Shown: positions 10,263 to 21,429, counted from the stretch's first letter. The stretch: 64,000 nucleotides of DNA from Shinisaurus crocodilurus (GCA_021292165.1 CM037876.1:207722200-207786199), one strand, 5' to 3'. The notes: a model not told the origin generated them from the sequence alone. Numbers and translations are program-made.

Positions 10263-10839
10263 TATTGACATCTCTCTCAGTAAGCCCTCACATTATGGAA
10301 CTCTACCAATAGGCCTGAAACTAATTCACTAGAGCTGCTCTCAGTGTCAGTGGTAGGGAAATCAGGCATACATTAGCTTGGACATAACACATCTAACCTT
10401 AAAAAAAAAAAAAAAGGCTTGTCAGCTGCTCCTGCCACCCTCTTTATGAGGACAGCCGCCAGATCCATCAAAGTGAGTATAGGCTGATGAAGACAGGAAA
10501 ACAAGAGTCCAGCAACAAATTATCCACTTCATTAATCAGACCCCAGTCTTTCCCGGATTCATTCCAACACATCATGTTCATACTACAATTTCAGTAATAG
10601 TTAACAACCCAAGCATGGGCTGTGTTGGATTGTACTTGAATGTTCATTCTCTGATCCCACAGAGTCTGCACCTTGGTTCTTTACAATCATCACCAGCATC
10701 ATCATCTGAAGAGCACCAGGTGCACATGTAAAGTACTCTTGCTTCGCTCTACACACCACCAGTGATGGTGGTGTGGCAGGCTGCTGATTTTCTCATGCAG
10801 GCCCATGCCCCCATGCCACATTGCATGCCACTCCAGAGA

Positions 10840-11023
10840 GTATACAGGCCTGTGGCTCACGCTGGTTCAGCTTGTCTGAGCGTGGAAAGCTAAGCAGGGT
10901 CAGGCCTGGTTATTACTTGGATGGGAGACCCCTCCTCTAGTTTCCTGCATTGAGCAGGGGGTTGGACTCGATGGCCTTGTAGGCCCCTTCCAACTCTATA
11001 AAGATCTATGAAATCTATGAGTC
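10840..11023 (+). mobile_element. 5S-rRNA-headed SINE with CR1-like tail, copy 1
   Basis: The head follows eukaryotic 5S rRNA closely: start gtatacaggcc, then gaaagctaagcagggtc, then ttattacttggatgggagac (core 10883-10930). This region includes the 5S internal pol III promoter. The tail, ggttggactcgatggccttg to ctatgaaatctatga, resembles the CR1 3' end. The combination is a SINE3-like layout. It is not a 5S gene, because the last third of 5S is replaced. Confidence 0.85.
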
Positions 11024-11302
11024 CCCTGAACCTCATGACTCGTAGGGATGAAGGAGAATCTCATTTGGGCTCGCAAAACATGCAAGCATGCCCTGTTCGA
11101 AGCCTTGAACGTGAATGCAAGCACGCCTCTGCCAAAAATGTTCACAAATTGCCAGACATGTGCTTGCATTTGATTTCCGCAACTTTCCCAGTGTGATTTT
11201 GTGAAAATTTCCTAATTTGCGCAAATTTCTCCTGCAGACTGAATTAGCCCCACTTTAGTCTATGGAGGAAAACTGTGCAAATGGAAATTTGTGCAAATTT
11301 CA

Positions 11303-11572
11303 CATTTGATTGCTGCTCGATTTGCACCATTTCCCCATTCATGCAGAGGGGAAGCTGATGACTCCTCTGTCAGTGGGGCTCCTTATCCATTGCAGCTGTT
11401 ATTCTGAGCTTTATAGGAGCTATCCATGGTGCTCCATGGTGATGAACCTATTCTGGGGATGGAGTATAGCACCATGGATAGCTCCTATAAAGCTCAGAAT
11501 AAAAGCTGCAGTGGATGAGGAGCGCCACTGACAGAGGAGTCACCAGCCTCTCCTACTGTGAGATCGCAAATG
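11303..11572. mobile_element. Fold-back MITE with about 88-bp arms
   Basis: The arms 11345-11433 and 11468-11554 are inverted copies (shared gagctttataggagctatcc and its complement) around a 34-bp spacer. Outer CATTTG (11303) and CAAATG (11567) continue the symmetry. No transposase and no clear target duplication. Confidence 0.75.
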
Positions 11573-11937
11573 AGAATCGGGCAAGAGATGAAAGGCTAGA
11601 CGACTTTCAGAGAATCCTAGCAATCTTGAATATCACTCAGTCGCCCAACCCTACCCATGAGTGACTTATTTTCAGGGGCATGGGAGTTGCGGCAGAAAGG
11701 GAGCCTGGAAAAGGCCTGGTGGGCACACAGTCCTTTGGATTCTGGCTGTTAGTTGTTCATTAATACAGCTCCAGCAACATACATAGCAATTAACAGAGTA
11801 ACATTAGCGGAAGCCAGGTCCTTGACCTTGAAGGCCTGACCATCTAATTGTAGATGTGGGAGAGAGACAAAAGGGAGGAAAGGTGGGAGGGACAATGACA
11901 ACAAAGGATGAGCAAAATCAGTTACCTGTATGTAGCC

Positions 11938-12061
11938 CCTCCAGATGTTTTGGATGACAACTCACATCAGCCCAGTCAGCCTGAACGAGGGCCACGCTGG
12001 CTGAAGATGATGGGAGTTGTAATCCAACACATCTGGGAGGCATCAGGTTTGGGGAAGGCTG
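11938..12061. mobile_element. One-ended hAT MITE, CCTCCAGATGTTTTGG type
   Basis: The right end (ggggaaggctg) is intact, but the left 20-odd bp (normally CAGCCTTCCCCAACC) are missing. Flanking 8-mers atgtagcc (11930-11937) and atgtaggc (12062-12069) still match at 7 of 8 positions. Confidence 0.65.
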
Positions 12062-12069
12062 ATGTAGGC

Positions 12070-12881
12070 TTTGTTTCAGCTGGGACTAAGGGGTGAATAC
12101 ACACAAGCAGCTTACTCCATGGACAACATGGGAAAGCTCCAGCACTTGGTAAAGATGCCATTATGCCAACATTCACCATGCAGGAGAATGGGTGGCAGAG
12201 AACATTTACACCACATCAGTAGTAATACAGATGACCAAGCAGCCCCATGGTAGAAAACCTTACCACATGATAAACTGCTCATCTATATTCACCCAAGGGC
12301 TAAAGGTTTAACATCAGGATCTATGAAATCAACTGGGGGTTCCGAATGGTAAAACAGTCATCCTTCTTATTGATTTTTTTCAGTTTCTGATAGCTCATAC
12401 ATGAATACTGCATAAGACTGTAAAAACTAAAAATAGCAGCTGTGCTCCTCTACTGCTAACAGGAAATTATGGCTCTGTTTAAGATTCCAGCAAGCCTCTT
12501 TTCCCTTGGAGAAGACAGGAGTCTCTTATCTTTGTTGAATTGCCTACGATTCTGTACAAGGATCTATTTTAGAGCCACTCAAAAATGAACTCTCACACCA
12601 TGCATACACTTGGCAACTTAAGGAGCAATGCAAATGACACAGTTGGGTTTCAAAAGCATCAACAAAAAGGACTAATGTAGCCATGTAAGAAGGATATTTG
12701 CTATAAAAAGCTAATTTTGAGACCCTAATCATGTTATCTGAATCGGGGAAAGTTTGCAGATTGCTGCAGGAAAAGATGTAGTCCCAATTCCATTGCTTGC
12801 AATTTCGGTCCCCAATCAAGTGGGGTGAGCCCAGATTTCTCCTAGCTTTGCAATTTGCAACATTATCATGTTGATGTACAG
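12070..12881. other. Intergenic stretch, nothing identified
   Basis: Unique-looking sequence with no recognised gene or repeat. Confidence 0.4.
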
Positions 12882-12886
12882 TAGGT

Positions 12887-13742
12887 GATCACTCGTGACC
12901 GAGTAAGATTGTCTTCCAGGATAAAATTACAAAAATAAAATTATAAAAGGAGGAAATTCTAAAAATTGTGTAGATTCTAGCGATGGGTCCGTAAGTAACT
13001 GTGGAGGCCAATTCTAGATCCACACAGCTTCCCACAGTGAGGACACAGGTTACCAGATGGAAGATGGTTCTGTAAAGGATTCGTTTGACATGCTTTTCAC
13101 TTAGCACGTTTCTCTCTTTCACCTTGCACTTGGGCTTCTTCAAAGTCCATAGAACCTTTGTGAAAGGCCGACCTCCAGTTAGATCATTCATGGGCCAGAG
13201 TTTCCCAGTTTTCGATGTTTATATTGCATTTTTTTAGATTAGCCTTAAGAACATCTTTAAACCTCTTATACTGACCACCGATATTCCGCTTTCCATCCTT
13301 GAGTTGGGAGTAAAGTAACTGCTTTGGGAGATGGCAGTCAGACATTCGAACAACATGACCGGTCCATTGAAGCTGGCATTGAAGGATCATTTTTTTCAAC
13401 GCTTGTAGTCTTTGCTTCTTCCAGTACACTGACATTTGTTTGCCTATCTTCCCAAGTAATTCGCAGGATTTTCTGGAGCCAACATTGATGAAATCTTTCA
13501 AGGAGGTGGAAGTGACGTTTATAGATAGTCCATGTTTCGCAGGCATACAATAAAGTTGGTAATACAATGGCTTTATAAACCAGCATTCCTTACAAATATC
13601 CCGATCCTCGAACACTCTATGTTTCATTCGAGAAAATGCGGCACTTGCGGAGCTCAAACGATGCTGGATTTCTGTGTCAATGTTAGCTGTAACAGAAAGA
13701 TAGCTGCCAAGATAGAGAAAACGATCGACATTTTCCAGTATG
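12887..13742 (-). pseudogene. RTE-like LINE, copy 2, decayed
   Basis: On the minus strand this copy starts in the thumb region after the YADD motif and runs to the 3' UTR (ctcggtcacgagtgatcacc). The reading frame is broken near 13380-13400 by a change in a poly-T run, and again near 13590, where the segment encoding CKKTKTLV is shortened. Recognisable pieces are RTHVTGPLK-region complements such as YACETWTIYKRHF, WTGHVVRMSD and KRNIGGQYKRF. The 5' truncation is at about 13742, directly after the block that encodes the ILENVDHF segment in the other copies. Confidence 0.85.
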
Positions 13743-13823
13743 TTGATGACGGGTCAACTGTCAGTCTTGCTCCTCTCCCCATGCTGAAGGCAGGTTACCC
13801 AACTTTATTTTTAAAAAATGTTT

Positions 13824-14093
13824 AGGGTGCAATCCTATACAGTCCAGTGCTCTCCAACCTTGGGTCCCCAGATGTTGCTGGCCTACAGCTCCCAGCATAC
13901 CCAGTCAGCATGGCTAATGGCAAGGGATTCTGGGAGCTGTAGTGTAGCAACATCTGGGGACCCAAGGTTGAAGAGCCCTGCTGTACACATTCAGACAGAA
14001 AAAAAAGTCCTACAACTCCCAGAATGCTGGCTGAGGAATGCTGGGAGAGTATAGAACATTTTTTCTATCTAAACATGCATAGCATTGCACTCT
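13824..14093. mobile_element. GTTTAGACAG palindromic MITE, split by a nested hAT MITE
   Basis: The left end agggtgcaatcctatacag and right end catgcatagcattgcactc are the outer element. It resumes after the insert with acattcagacagaaaaa and tcctacaactcccagaatg. Insertion of the hAT-like MITE at 13845-13980 dates it as older. Confidence 0.7.
13845..13980. mobile_element. hAT MITE, GGTCCCCAGATGTTG type, nested
   Basis: Starts CAGTGCTCTCCAACCTTGG and ends AAGGTTGAAGAGCCCTG. It is the same element as the one with perfect target duplication at 15318-15453. The duplication here is degraded (ctatacag against ctgtacac). Confidence 0.75.
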
Positions 14094-14186
14094 AAATCTT
14101 ATAATGTTCACATGCTTTGCAGGATTACTGGGAAGATGCATGAGATAAACAAATGTCCTAAAGAATGAACAGGATACATGACTAAG

Positions 14187-14484
14187 GACACAATCCTATA
14201 ACCCCTGAACTCGGAGGCTTACAGGCATCCTATGCAGAGCGGGAGAAGCCTCCCCATCCTCCCACCCTGCATTTTCCGCTAGATGGGCTTTTTTTTTGCC
14301 CATATAGCTTGAGCGTCTCAGAGGGGGAGAGAAGGAGGCTGGAGCAGCTGCAGGATACTTCATATCCTGGCTGCTCCCCTCTCCTCCCCTCTCCCCCTGA
14401 AACTCCCTCTCTCTGAGGTCATTTTCTCAACCTTGGAGAGCAGCCATCAAGACACTGTCTAGTGGTCATAGGATTGCGCCATAA
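14187..14484. mobile_element. GC-rich element with CAATCCTATA/TAGGATTG ends
   Basis: Left end ggacacaatcctataacc, right end cataggattgcgcca. TAA occurs immediately outside both ends, consistent with a 3-bp PIF/Harbinger-like target duplication. The interior is pyrimidine-rich and non-coding. Confidence 0.6.
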
Positions 14485-14597
14485 GTAGCTGTTTAATTGC
14501 TACCGTGGCTACACCAGATTTGGCCCTGGTCCACTGAGTATTAAACAAATGGATAAAGATTAATAATAATTAGGAGGAGGAGGCAAAGAACAACAGC

Positions 14598-14945
14598 AAT
14601 AGCTTTCTCAGTGGCGGCCTCAATTATGGAATGAGCTCTCCAGCGTGGCCCGCCTAGCACCAATATTGTTATCTTTTCGATGCCAGATTAAGACCTTCCT
14701 CTGCTCTCAGGCATTTGGCAGCATATGATAAGGCGTTTAATCAGGTCATGGGGTTTCTTATTGTTGATTGTTAAAATTATGTGTGTGGGTGTGTGCATGG
14801 GTGTGGGTGTGTGTCTGCTGTCTGTCTATATGTTTGTACATTATGTACAATTACTGTATTTTTTAGGTTTTTAATCTCTGTAAACCACCCAGAGAGCTTT
14901 GGCTATTCGGCGGTACAGAAATGTAATGAATGAATGCATGAACAA
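14598..14945 (+). mobile_element. L2-type LINE 3' end
   Basis: The first part encodes the end of an L2 ORF2 (LWNELSS-like, from tatggaatgagctctcc). The rest is the 3' UTR with aaccacccagagagctttgg and the (ATGA)n tail. The same 3' end is at 28252-28441 and 38709-39024. A GT-rich patch lies at 14780-14820. Confidence 0.75.
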
Positions 14946-15317
14946 CAATGCACCTCAGATACTAGGCAATGTATAATAATCAAGTTTAAAAGGATCAGCC
15001 CTGCCTGCAGGCTTACAACCTTAAAAAGCATGGTGGGGGGGGGGGGGATTTGAACCATTTATCTAAGGAGGACATTAGAAGATTATGCATTCCAAAAATC
15101 AGTCAGTAAATCATCACAATTATGAGGGAGGGACCATATTGACCTGAACTGTTCCAATCCATGAAAACAAAATAGCAAAGTGAGCTATGGTTTCATAAAC
15201 CATCTCATGGTTTTATAAGCCATTTAACTTTGCTTGGAAATGCTTGTGATTTCCATTGTCTGCTAAACACTATCTAGGCTGCAGATGGTGTCTGAAGTGG
15301 TGACGAATAACCTAGAA

Positions 15318-15453
15318 CAGGGCTCTCCAACCTTGGGTCCCCAGATGTTGCAGGACTATAGCTCCCAGAATCCCTTGCCATTAGCCATGCTGGCTGGGTA
15401 TGCTGGGAGCTGTAGGCCAGCAACATCTGGGGACCCAAGGTTGGAGAGCCCTG
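15318..15453. mobile_element. hAT MITE with perfect 8-bp duplication
   Basis: A 136-bp element with perfect inverted ends (CAGGGCTCTCCAACCTTGG against its complement) flanked by acctagaa on both sides (15310-15317 and 15454-15461). It is inserted at the edge of a CR1 fragment. Open frames spanning it are accidental fusions. Confidence 0.92.
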
Positions 15454-15811
15454 ACCTAGAAAGAGAGCTTGGGGTTGTAGTAGATAGCTCAATGAAAACA
15501 TCAAAGCAATGTGTGGCAGCTGTGAAAAAGGCAAACCCAATACTAACGTTTACTAGGAAAGGGATAGAAAATAAACATTTCAGTATTGGAATACCCTTAT
15601 ACGAATCTATGGTGCCATTGCATTTGGAATATTCTGGACAGTTACGGTTGCCCCACCTCAAAAAGTATATCATAGAGCTGGAAAGGGTACAGAAAGATGC
15701 AACCAAAAATTAATGGGGGAGTTGGAGCACCTTACATGGAAATTCTAAAATGTTTGGAGCTTCTTAGTTTAGGAAAAATGGTGACGGTTAAGATGGAGAC
15801 ATGATAGCGAT

Positions 15812-15905
15812 ATGTAGTGCAATCTTATGCATGCTTACTCGGAAGTATGTCCTGCTATGTTCAGTGGGTCTTACTCTGTAGTAAGTCTGTTTAAGAATGC
15901 AGTCT
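15812..15905 (+). repeat. AAGTAAGTCCCA-type palindromic MITE
   Basis: Shows tagtgcaatcttatgcatg, cagtgggtcttactctg and taagtctgtttaagaatgc, the same palindromic plan as other family members. Confidence 0.6.
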
Positions 15906-15922
15906 TTTATTAAAAAATTATT

Positions 15923-16066
15923 CATGGTGTGGAGAAAGCTAAGCAGGGTCAAGCCTGGTTATTACTTGGATGGGAGACCCCTCCTCTAATTTCCTGCATT
16001 GAGCAGGGGGTTGGACTCGATAGCCTTGTAGGGTCCTTCTAACTCTATGATCTATGAAATCTATGA
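15923..16066 (+). mobile_element. 5S-rRNA-headed SINE, copy 2, 5' truncated
   Basis: Retains aaagctaagcagggtcaagc and ttattacttggatgggagac (15931-15979) plus the CR1-like tail ending ctatgaaatctatga. The first third of the 5S-like head is missing. Confidence 0.85.
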
Positions 16067-16198
16067 AAGTGGATAGAGAGAAAATGTTCTCTCTCATAAT
16101 ACTCAAACTTACTCAGTGTCAGTGAAATGGATACTAAATTCAAAACAAGCAAAACAAAGTACTTCTTCACACAACACATAATTTATAGCAAGGGTAGT

Positions 16199-16319
16199 CA
16201 GGCTCCAGATGTTTTGAACTACCTCTCCCATCAGCCCTAGCCAACATAGCCGTTGGTCAGGAATTATGGAAGTTGTAATCCAAAACATCTGGAGGACACT
16301 GGGTGGGTTGTCTACCCCG
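16199..16319. mobile_element. hAT MITE, CAGGGGTAGGC type
   Basis: Left end caagggtagtcaggctcc, right end gggttgtctacccc. Flanking 8-mers atttatag and atttatgt match at 6 of 8 positions. Inserted in the CR1 fragment. Confidence 0.65.
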
Positions 16320-16440
16320 ATTTATGTTATTCACTGTCACAAGTTGTAGTAATGGCCAGCCAACAGCTTAGATGTCTTTGAAAGGGAATCAGACAAATCT
16401 TAATTCGATGACTTTTCACTTATCTTCCCTTAGGACATAA

Positions 16441-18679
16441 CACTTTCCCATAATTTAAAGGAAAGGTCAAAGGATCAAGAGGTAATCTAAGGATCAAGTG
16501 ATCATAATCAAACACCATGTCATGTCCTCAAAGTTTTTAGCAATCACACAATACTATCAAGTGTTTTTTAAAAAATGTAGCTACTGCCAAAAATAGCAGT
16601 CCGACATTGCATTTGCCTTCTGCCTCCATATCGAGTACAACTTATCCCTAGTCTTCATATCATCATCATCATCCCACGCCACTGGATTTCAGTTCTCTTT
16701 TCTCACACAAGACACTTATGCTAAGTCAGGAAAAGCTCTTCTGCTCATGGAAGAGGCTTCCTCTTATAGAAGGGTGTCCCTGGGTCTAATCCAGTATACG
16801 TTTTCTCTGCCCCCACCAGCAGCAGTGAATGTAGCAGCACAAAGGTGGGGGAAAGCACACACTGTAATGACATCAGGACAAGGTGCATTTATTGCTATTT
16901 CTCATTCTTAGAACTTCTTTTCTTTTTCCGAGTTCACATCAGCATAATAAAAAGTGACAGCTCAAAAATAAACATAAACCATAAATAAACAAACCTACAA
17001 CATAACCCAAAATAAGCTCCTGCTCCAGTATCATCCTCCCACTGAGGGGGCAGGGGGAAAGGCTTTCCTGTTATATCCTCAAATCCCTTATATCTTGGTC
17101 TTTGGGGGCACACAACTTCCCCTTAAGAGATTAGTTGCTACTACTGCAGCTAGTCTGATGTTGTGGCCCTGGAATCTGGAGCGTCTCACATTCTGCCAGA
17201 AGTGCTTTTATAGCCCTTGGATAAGGAGGGGCTACTAGACCAGGGATGGGGAACTTCCATCCCACAGGCCAAATGTGGCCTGCAGAGGTTCCCTCCAAGG
17301 CCCTCTTCAGCCCCCAGTCCCATCTCCCAGTGCTAGAGAAAGGCAGCCTTTCTCTAGCCCTGAGAGGGACAGTCCTTTCTCCACGCAGAGAGAGGCAGGA
17401 GCAATCACCCCATGTCTTTTCTGCATGGAAAAAGGAACCTCTATGACATCAGGGTGTTCTGGGAATGGGAGGGGCTTGCCCCGCCATCATCCGACAATCC
17501 ATACCTGAAGTAGACATTATGAAGCAGGGTAGGGAACTTTTCAATAGCAACCTTATATTCTTTCCAACATTTGTTGTACCCTTAGTGGTGAGGGGGAAGT
17601 ATGTTACGCACGCTCAGAGGCCCATTCCTCTTTATCGTCCCTTTTATGTGCCAAGGCTGGGCCCTGACTTCAGACTATGTCCTTGTCTATATCTGTTCCT
17701 TCTTCAGGCCCCATGTTTTGAGTAGTCAGCAAAAGGGATGGGCTGTGTCCTTCCAGGCATATGTCCTTGATATTCTCCATTTTCCAGATGGAAACTGAGA
17801 CTACAGGGATTTGGTGAAGGCTGTCCAAGGAAGACTGAGAAAGGAACGGCTTTCCTGTGCAACCCTTAGCAAGTAAACCGTAGCCGAGAAGGAAAAGGAA
17901 CACACAGGTCTCTTGAGACGCTACCAAGGTGCAACACTCCTTCTGCTTTTTACGTTCATAAAGGAGCAAACAAGGGAATTCCAGTAGGCTGTCTGATACA
18001 CTCTTCCAAGAAAATGCCAGAGTTTTATTGATACTCAGAACATGCGAGAAGCTGACTGAAAAGACTACAGAGTACATCTGACGCTGTTTTTCAATCTAGG
18101 GAGAAGGATGCCAGTCACCCTCCCCTGCCCTGCATTTTATTATCTTTGTTATTTTATTTTTCTTTTCCATCCTGCATGCTCACAAAAGCGTAACAAAAAC
18201 AAACAGAATGTTTCAGCTGGAAGGCTACATCTCCACTACAACACAGCAATGACGTTTCCATTAAAGATTTACAAGGCCCATCCAAGGATACTTCCTTGAC
18301 TGCTTAACCGCTGTGAGGAAGGGAAGTTCAAGACTCAGGAGAGGGAGGTTGAACAGCTCTTGATGCTAATCCAAAACCAGTTGCTTGAGAAATTCTCTTT
18401 CTTTTTCCCCCTTTCCTTTTTTGGGTTGAGAATTTTTTTGTTCATGATGGAGAAAAAACAACAACAGACTCTCCCAAAATGTTACCAATATAACATTTTC
18501 AGACATAAGCAATGAGGAAAACAAAAGAAATATGTGCATCCTTTCTCTCTGTCTCAATGCTGGGTAAGTTTGTATGCGGCATCTGAGAGGTGTGTATTCT
18601 TCAAAAGCATGATCGGCCATGCACCACCCTCAATCTGGAAGGAAGGAGGCCTGGAACAAGAGAGGCAGGCAAAGACACT
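16441..18679. other. Intergenic stretch; hAT-like end at 17241
   Basis: Cagggatggggaacttcc at 17241 looks like the end of a hAT-like element whose partner I could not place. Elsewhere there is no recognised gene. The 135-codon minus-strand open frame at 17670-18077 has no conserved motif I know. Confidence 0.35.
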
Positions 18680-19042
18680 GGGCGGGTTTGCATGTTCACA
18701 GAGGAGGAAAATAAGCCATGGTGACTTATTTCCCCTTCTGTGCATGCTGGGGGGATTAGCATAATTTCCCTCAGCAGCACAACTTGTCATGTCATGCGAA
18801 CGTGGCCAGAGTGGGTTGTTGCTGTGGTTAACAACCCACCACAGAGCCCTACAACAGCTCATGAGTTCTGGTGGCTTGTTACCCACAGCAACAGGCCCCC
18901 TGGCTGGGTTCTCATGACACAACAAGCTGTGCTGCCAAAGGTAATTATGCTAACCCCTCTGGCACGCGACAGACATGTGCTAAGGGGGGAAATAAGCCAC
19001 TATGGCTTATTTCTCCCTCCGGGATCATGTGAACCCACCATT
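18680..19042. mobile_element. Palindromic AAATAAGCC element, copy 1
   Basis: The ends are inverted: gggtttgcatgttcac with gaaaataagccatggtgac at the left, agccactatggcttatttct with catgtgaacccacc at the right. Internal segments (gttaacaacccacc, gtggcttgttaccc) are also inverted. A second copy is at 43988-44350. Non-coding. Confidence 0.65.
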
Positions 19043-19199
19043 ACATATCCCTTGGCTGACTCATCTGGGACTTGCCTCCCTACCTCCTCCCCAAAACTAT
19101 TTTTATTAGGTCTGTGGGTACCATGTGCTTAATAGGTAAATCAGTCGGATAACATTTCAGTTCAGTAATATGTTGCGCCCAATCTGAATAGTTAATTTT

Positions 19200-19664
19200 A
19201 ATTGGTGGGGCTGCAAGTTAAGAGCACTCTGGTGGAGGGAGCAATGATATGGCCCCTAGACAGTGTCTGAGGGGCCATAGGATACTTCGGACAATGCTCT
19301 GACCTTGCAGGGGGAATCCACGCTCTGTCTCCCCTCCCCCTCGGCGCAGAAAGAACCACGCTGGCTGCCTCTCCGATGTCGGGAACACAACCTCCGAGAT
19401 AGGGGGAAAGGGCCGTTTCAGTGGGCAGGGAGGGGAGGAGACTGGAGAAGCTAGGATACGAGCTATCTTTAGGCCTCTCCAGCCTCTTTCCCTCCCCCTC
19501 TGAAACACCTTCACTAGGCGGGCAAAAAAGCCCATCTAGCGAAAAGGCAGGCTGCAAGGATGGAGAGGCGAAGATTGCCTCTGCCGCTCCTCCTGCCCTG
19601 CAAAGGATAAGCATAAGCCTCCAAGTTTGTGGGCTTACAATCATCACAATACGATTGCACCCTT
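19200..19664. mobile_element. GC-rich CAATCCTATG-group element (ends diffuse)
   Basis: Contains ggggccataggatacttcgg near the left and acaatacgattgcaccc at the right, with a GC-rich interior resembling the 56868-57333 element (gaaagaaccacgctggctg against gaagaaccaccaagatggctg). The left boundary is unclear. Confidence 0.45.
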
Positions 19665-19689
19665 CTTTAGTTAAATGGGGAATTTAATT

Positions 19690-19757
19690 AACTCTGGGGA
19701 ATGCTGGGAGTTGTAGGACTTTTTTCTGTCTAAACATGCATACAATTGCACCCCAAC
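19690..19757. repeat. Right half of GTTTAGACAG palindromic MITE
   Basis: Carries gggaatgctgggagttgtag, ttttttctgtctaaacatgc and atacaattgcacccc. Confidence 0.65.
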
Positions 19758-20226
19758 CTACTTTGGTCCCGGTGTGTTATTGCAATAGGGAATGACAAAG
19801 AAAAGATTAAAGATGCCCTTCCTTCTAACAATGAGCAGTAGCAGTTGCTTATTAAATTGTAAGTCCTTTAAAAGGTGCCTACTAAGGTTGTATGCAAATG
19901 CATTTAAATGTAATTGATCAAACAATTAAAAAGGAGGTGGCCAAACAACTAAAAATTCTTGAATCTACTGGGAGCTCTCATTTTATTGTTATATATAATT
20001 TATTAAAGTTTTCTATATTTACTGTTTTCTTCCTCTGTTGTTGTCCAGATTCATTTGTCTGTTGTATTTTTACAGTGAACACTTTAAGGGGGCCCTTTCC
20101 TATCAAATATCTATGGAGCTCTTTGAACCTTAAGGCTAAAGCAGGACAGATATGCATGCATACAAATCAGAATTATGTTGGAGGAAGAATACTTGGGCCA
20201 TTGTGATTTCCTGCAAAAGAGAATTA

Positions 20227-20476
20227 CAGTCATGCCTTGGATTGAGAGCATAATTCGTTCCGGAAACATGCTTGTAATCCAAAACACTCTTATATCAAAA
20301 CGAAATCCCCCCAAAAAAATTTGTACAGAGATTTTTAATTTAAGCCATACTACAGTACTTGTATTGCAAGACGTCACTTGTATATCAAGTAAAAAAAATT
20401 TAAATAAATATTTAAAAATTTGCTTGTCTTGCAAAACACTCTCAAACCAAGTTACTTGCAATCCAAGGTATTACTG
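20227..20476 (-). mobile_element. pogo/Tigger-like MITE, copy B
   Basis: A 250-bp full-length copy in reverse orientation, CAGTCATGCCTTGGATTGA to AGGTATTACTG, flanked by TA. The sequence immediately right (20477-20548) is the reverse complement of 2244-2315, which adjoins copy A. Confidence 0.85.
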
Positions 20477-20548
20477 TATATAGACCAGTGATTTCAGGTT
20501 TAATTACTGGTTTCCTCTTTGAAGCCAGAGGGCGACATCCAATGTTCC
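20477..20548 (-). repeat. 70-bp flank shared with 2244-2315
   Basis: Agaccagtgatttcaggttt and gaagccagagggcgacatcc are the reverse complement of the sequence just left of MITE copy A, with about one substitution. Similarity does not extend beyond the MITE on its other side. Confidence 0.85.
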
Positions 20549-21334
20549 ATGAGCAGACTTTTGCATTGGAACTTCCCCTTCCCTTCCTCCTCCCTGCAGC
20601 TCCCACACTCCACCCTACACAACTCGGGAGGGTCCCCTACCTGTCTGGAGCAGATTTTGGAGTGGTGCAGAGGGCTACAGAAGAAGGGGGAATCCATTCT
20701 GCATCTGGATACTGTTCCAGTGGTGGATGGACACGGCTGGATTCCTCCCAGAGCAATTGATTATGCATTTGTTTTATTTTTTTAAGACTGATATTTATTT
20801 GAAATGTGCTGTAAATTAAATTTTTAAAATTCCTACTTTGATTCCTACTTAATAACAAAAAAACTAGAAACCAAAATTAGAGCCAGGGGGCATGTTGGTT
20901 TGTTTTTTTTAAAAGCAGGCTCAGGAGGGGGAAATTTGGAGTGAAAAACAGCCGGAGTGAGTAGTTTAACCCCCATATAGTTCAAAACATGTATTTAAGC
21001 TCATTTTGAGCCCAACGGGTTCTCCCTCCAACTTCCCACCTCTTTTTTTCCAATTAGCATAACATTATTTCTACTTGGGTCAAATCAAGGGGGGGATAAT
21101 TCTGTGGTTCTGACAAGTATAATGATGGATCATCTGTGCAGATAGTAGCTAAAGGGCCAAATTAGACATAACACAGAAGATTCACGATCAGGATCTCCTG
21201 TGGCTTTGGCTTGTTATTGTGTGAGTTTGTGTGGTTTTTACTAACTAGCAATACCATGCGCCTGCTTTGAGGATCAGGGAAGTGGCACTCTCTAAGAAAG
21301 AGAGCTTAGTATTTTCCTTCTATACCCTTTATCC
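20549..21334. other. Intergenic stretch, nothing identified
   Basis: No recognised gene or repeat. Several overlapping open frames at 20488-20860 on both strands are unsupported. Confidence 0.4.
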
Positions 21335-21425
21335 CAGGGGCTCCCAACCTTTTCGGACCCATGGGCACATTTGGGAATTTGAGAAACTGCTGTGGGCACC
21401 ACCACAAAATGCCTAATCAGTGGAT
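21335..21425. repeat. Single end of a hAT-like element
   Basis: Caggggctcccaaccttttc followed by gggcaccaccac resembles a hAT terminal region. The matching right end was not found, so this is a fragment. Confidence 0.45.
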
Positions 21426-21429
21426 CACC

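Larger units (their letters stand above)
15462..16440 (+). pseudogene. CR1 LINE ORF2 C-terminal fragment, broken by insertions
   Basis: Translation gives ELGVVVDSSMKTSKQ, FTRKGIENK, PLHLEYSGQLRLPHL and ELERVQKDATK, which is the typical C-terminal region of CR1 ORF2 after the RT palm. Coding homology continues at 15740-15810 and resumes at 16080-16200 and 16325-16440 (KYFFTQHT-like). It is interrupted by an AAGTAAGTCC-type repeat (15812-15905), a 5S SINE (15923-16066) and a hAT MITE (16199-16319). Stops and frameshifts make it non-functional. Confidence 0.75.

Noticed and set aside
10883..10930. Possible functional 5S rRNA gene
   Set aside because: Only the first two thirds resemble 5S; the end is replaced by a CR1-like tail, and several such copies exist, so it is a SINE.
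15285..15713. 142-codon open frame as a novel gene
   Set aside because: It is an accidental fusion of a hAT MITE with a CR1 ORF2 fragment.
17670..18077. 135-codon minus-strand open frame
   Set aside because: No family resemblance, no splice or start context, and no support from neighbouring exons. I could not match it to TMEM86A.
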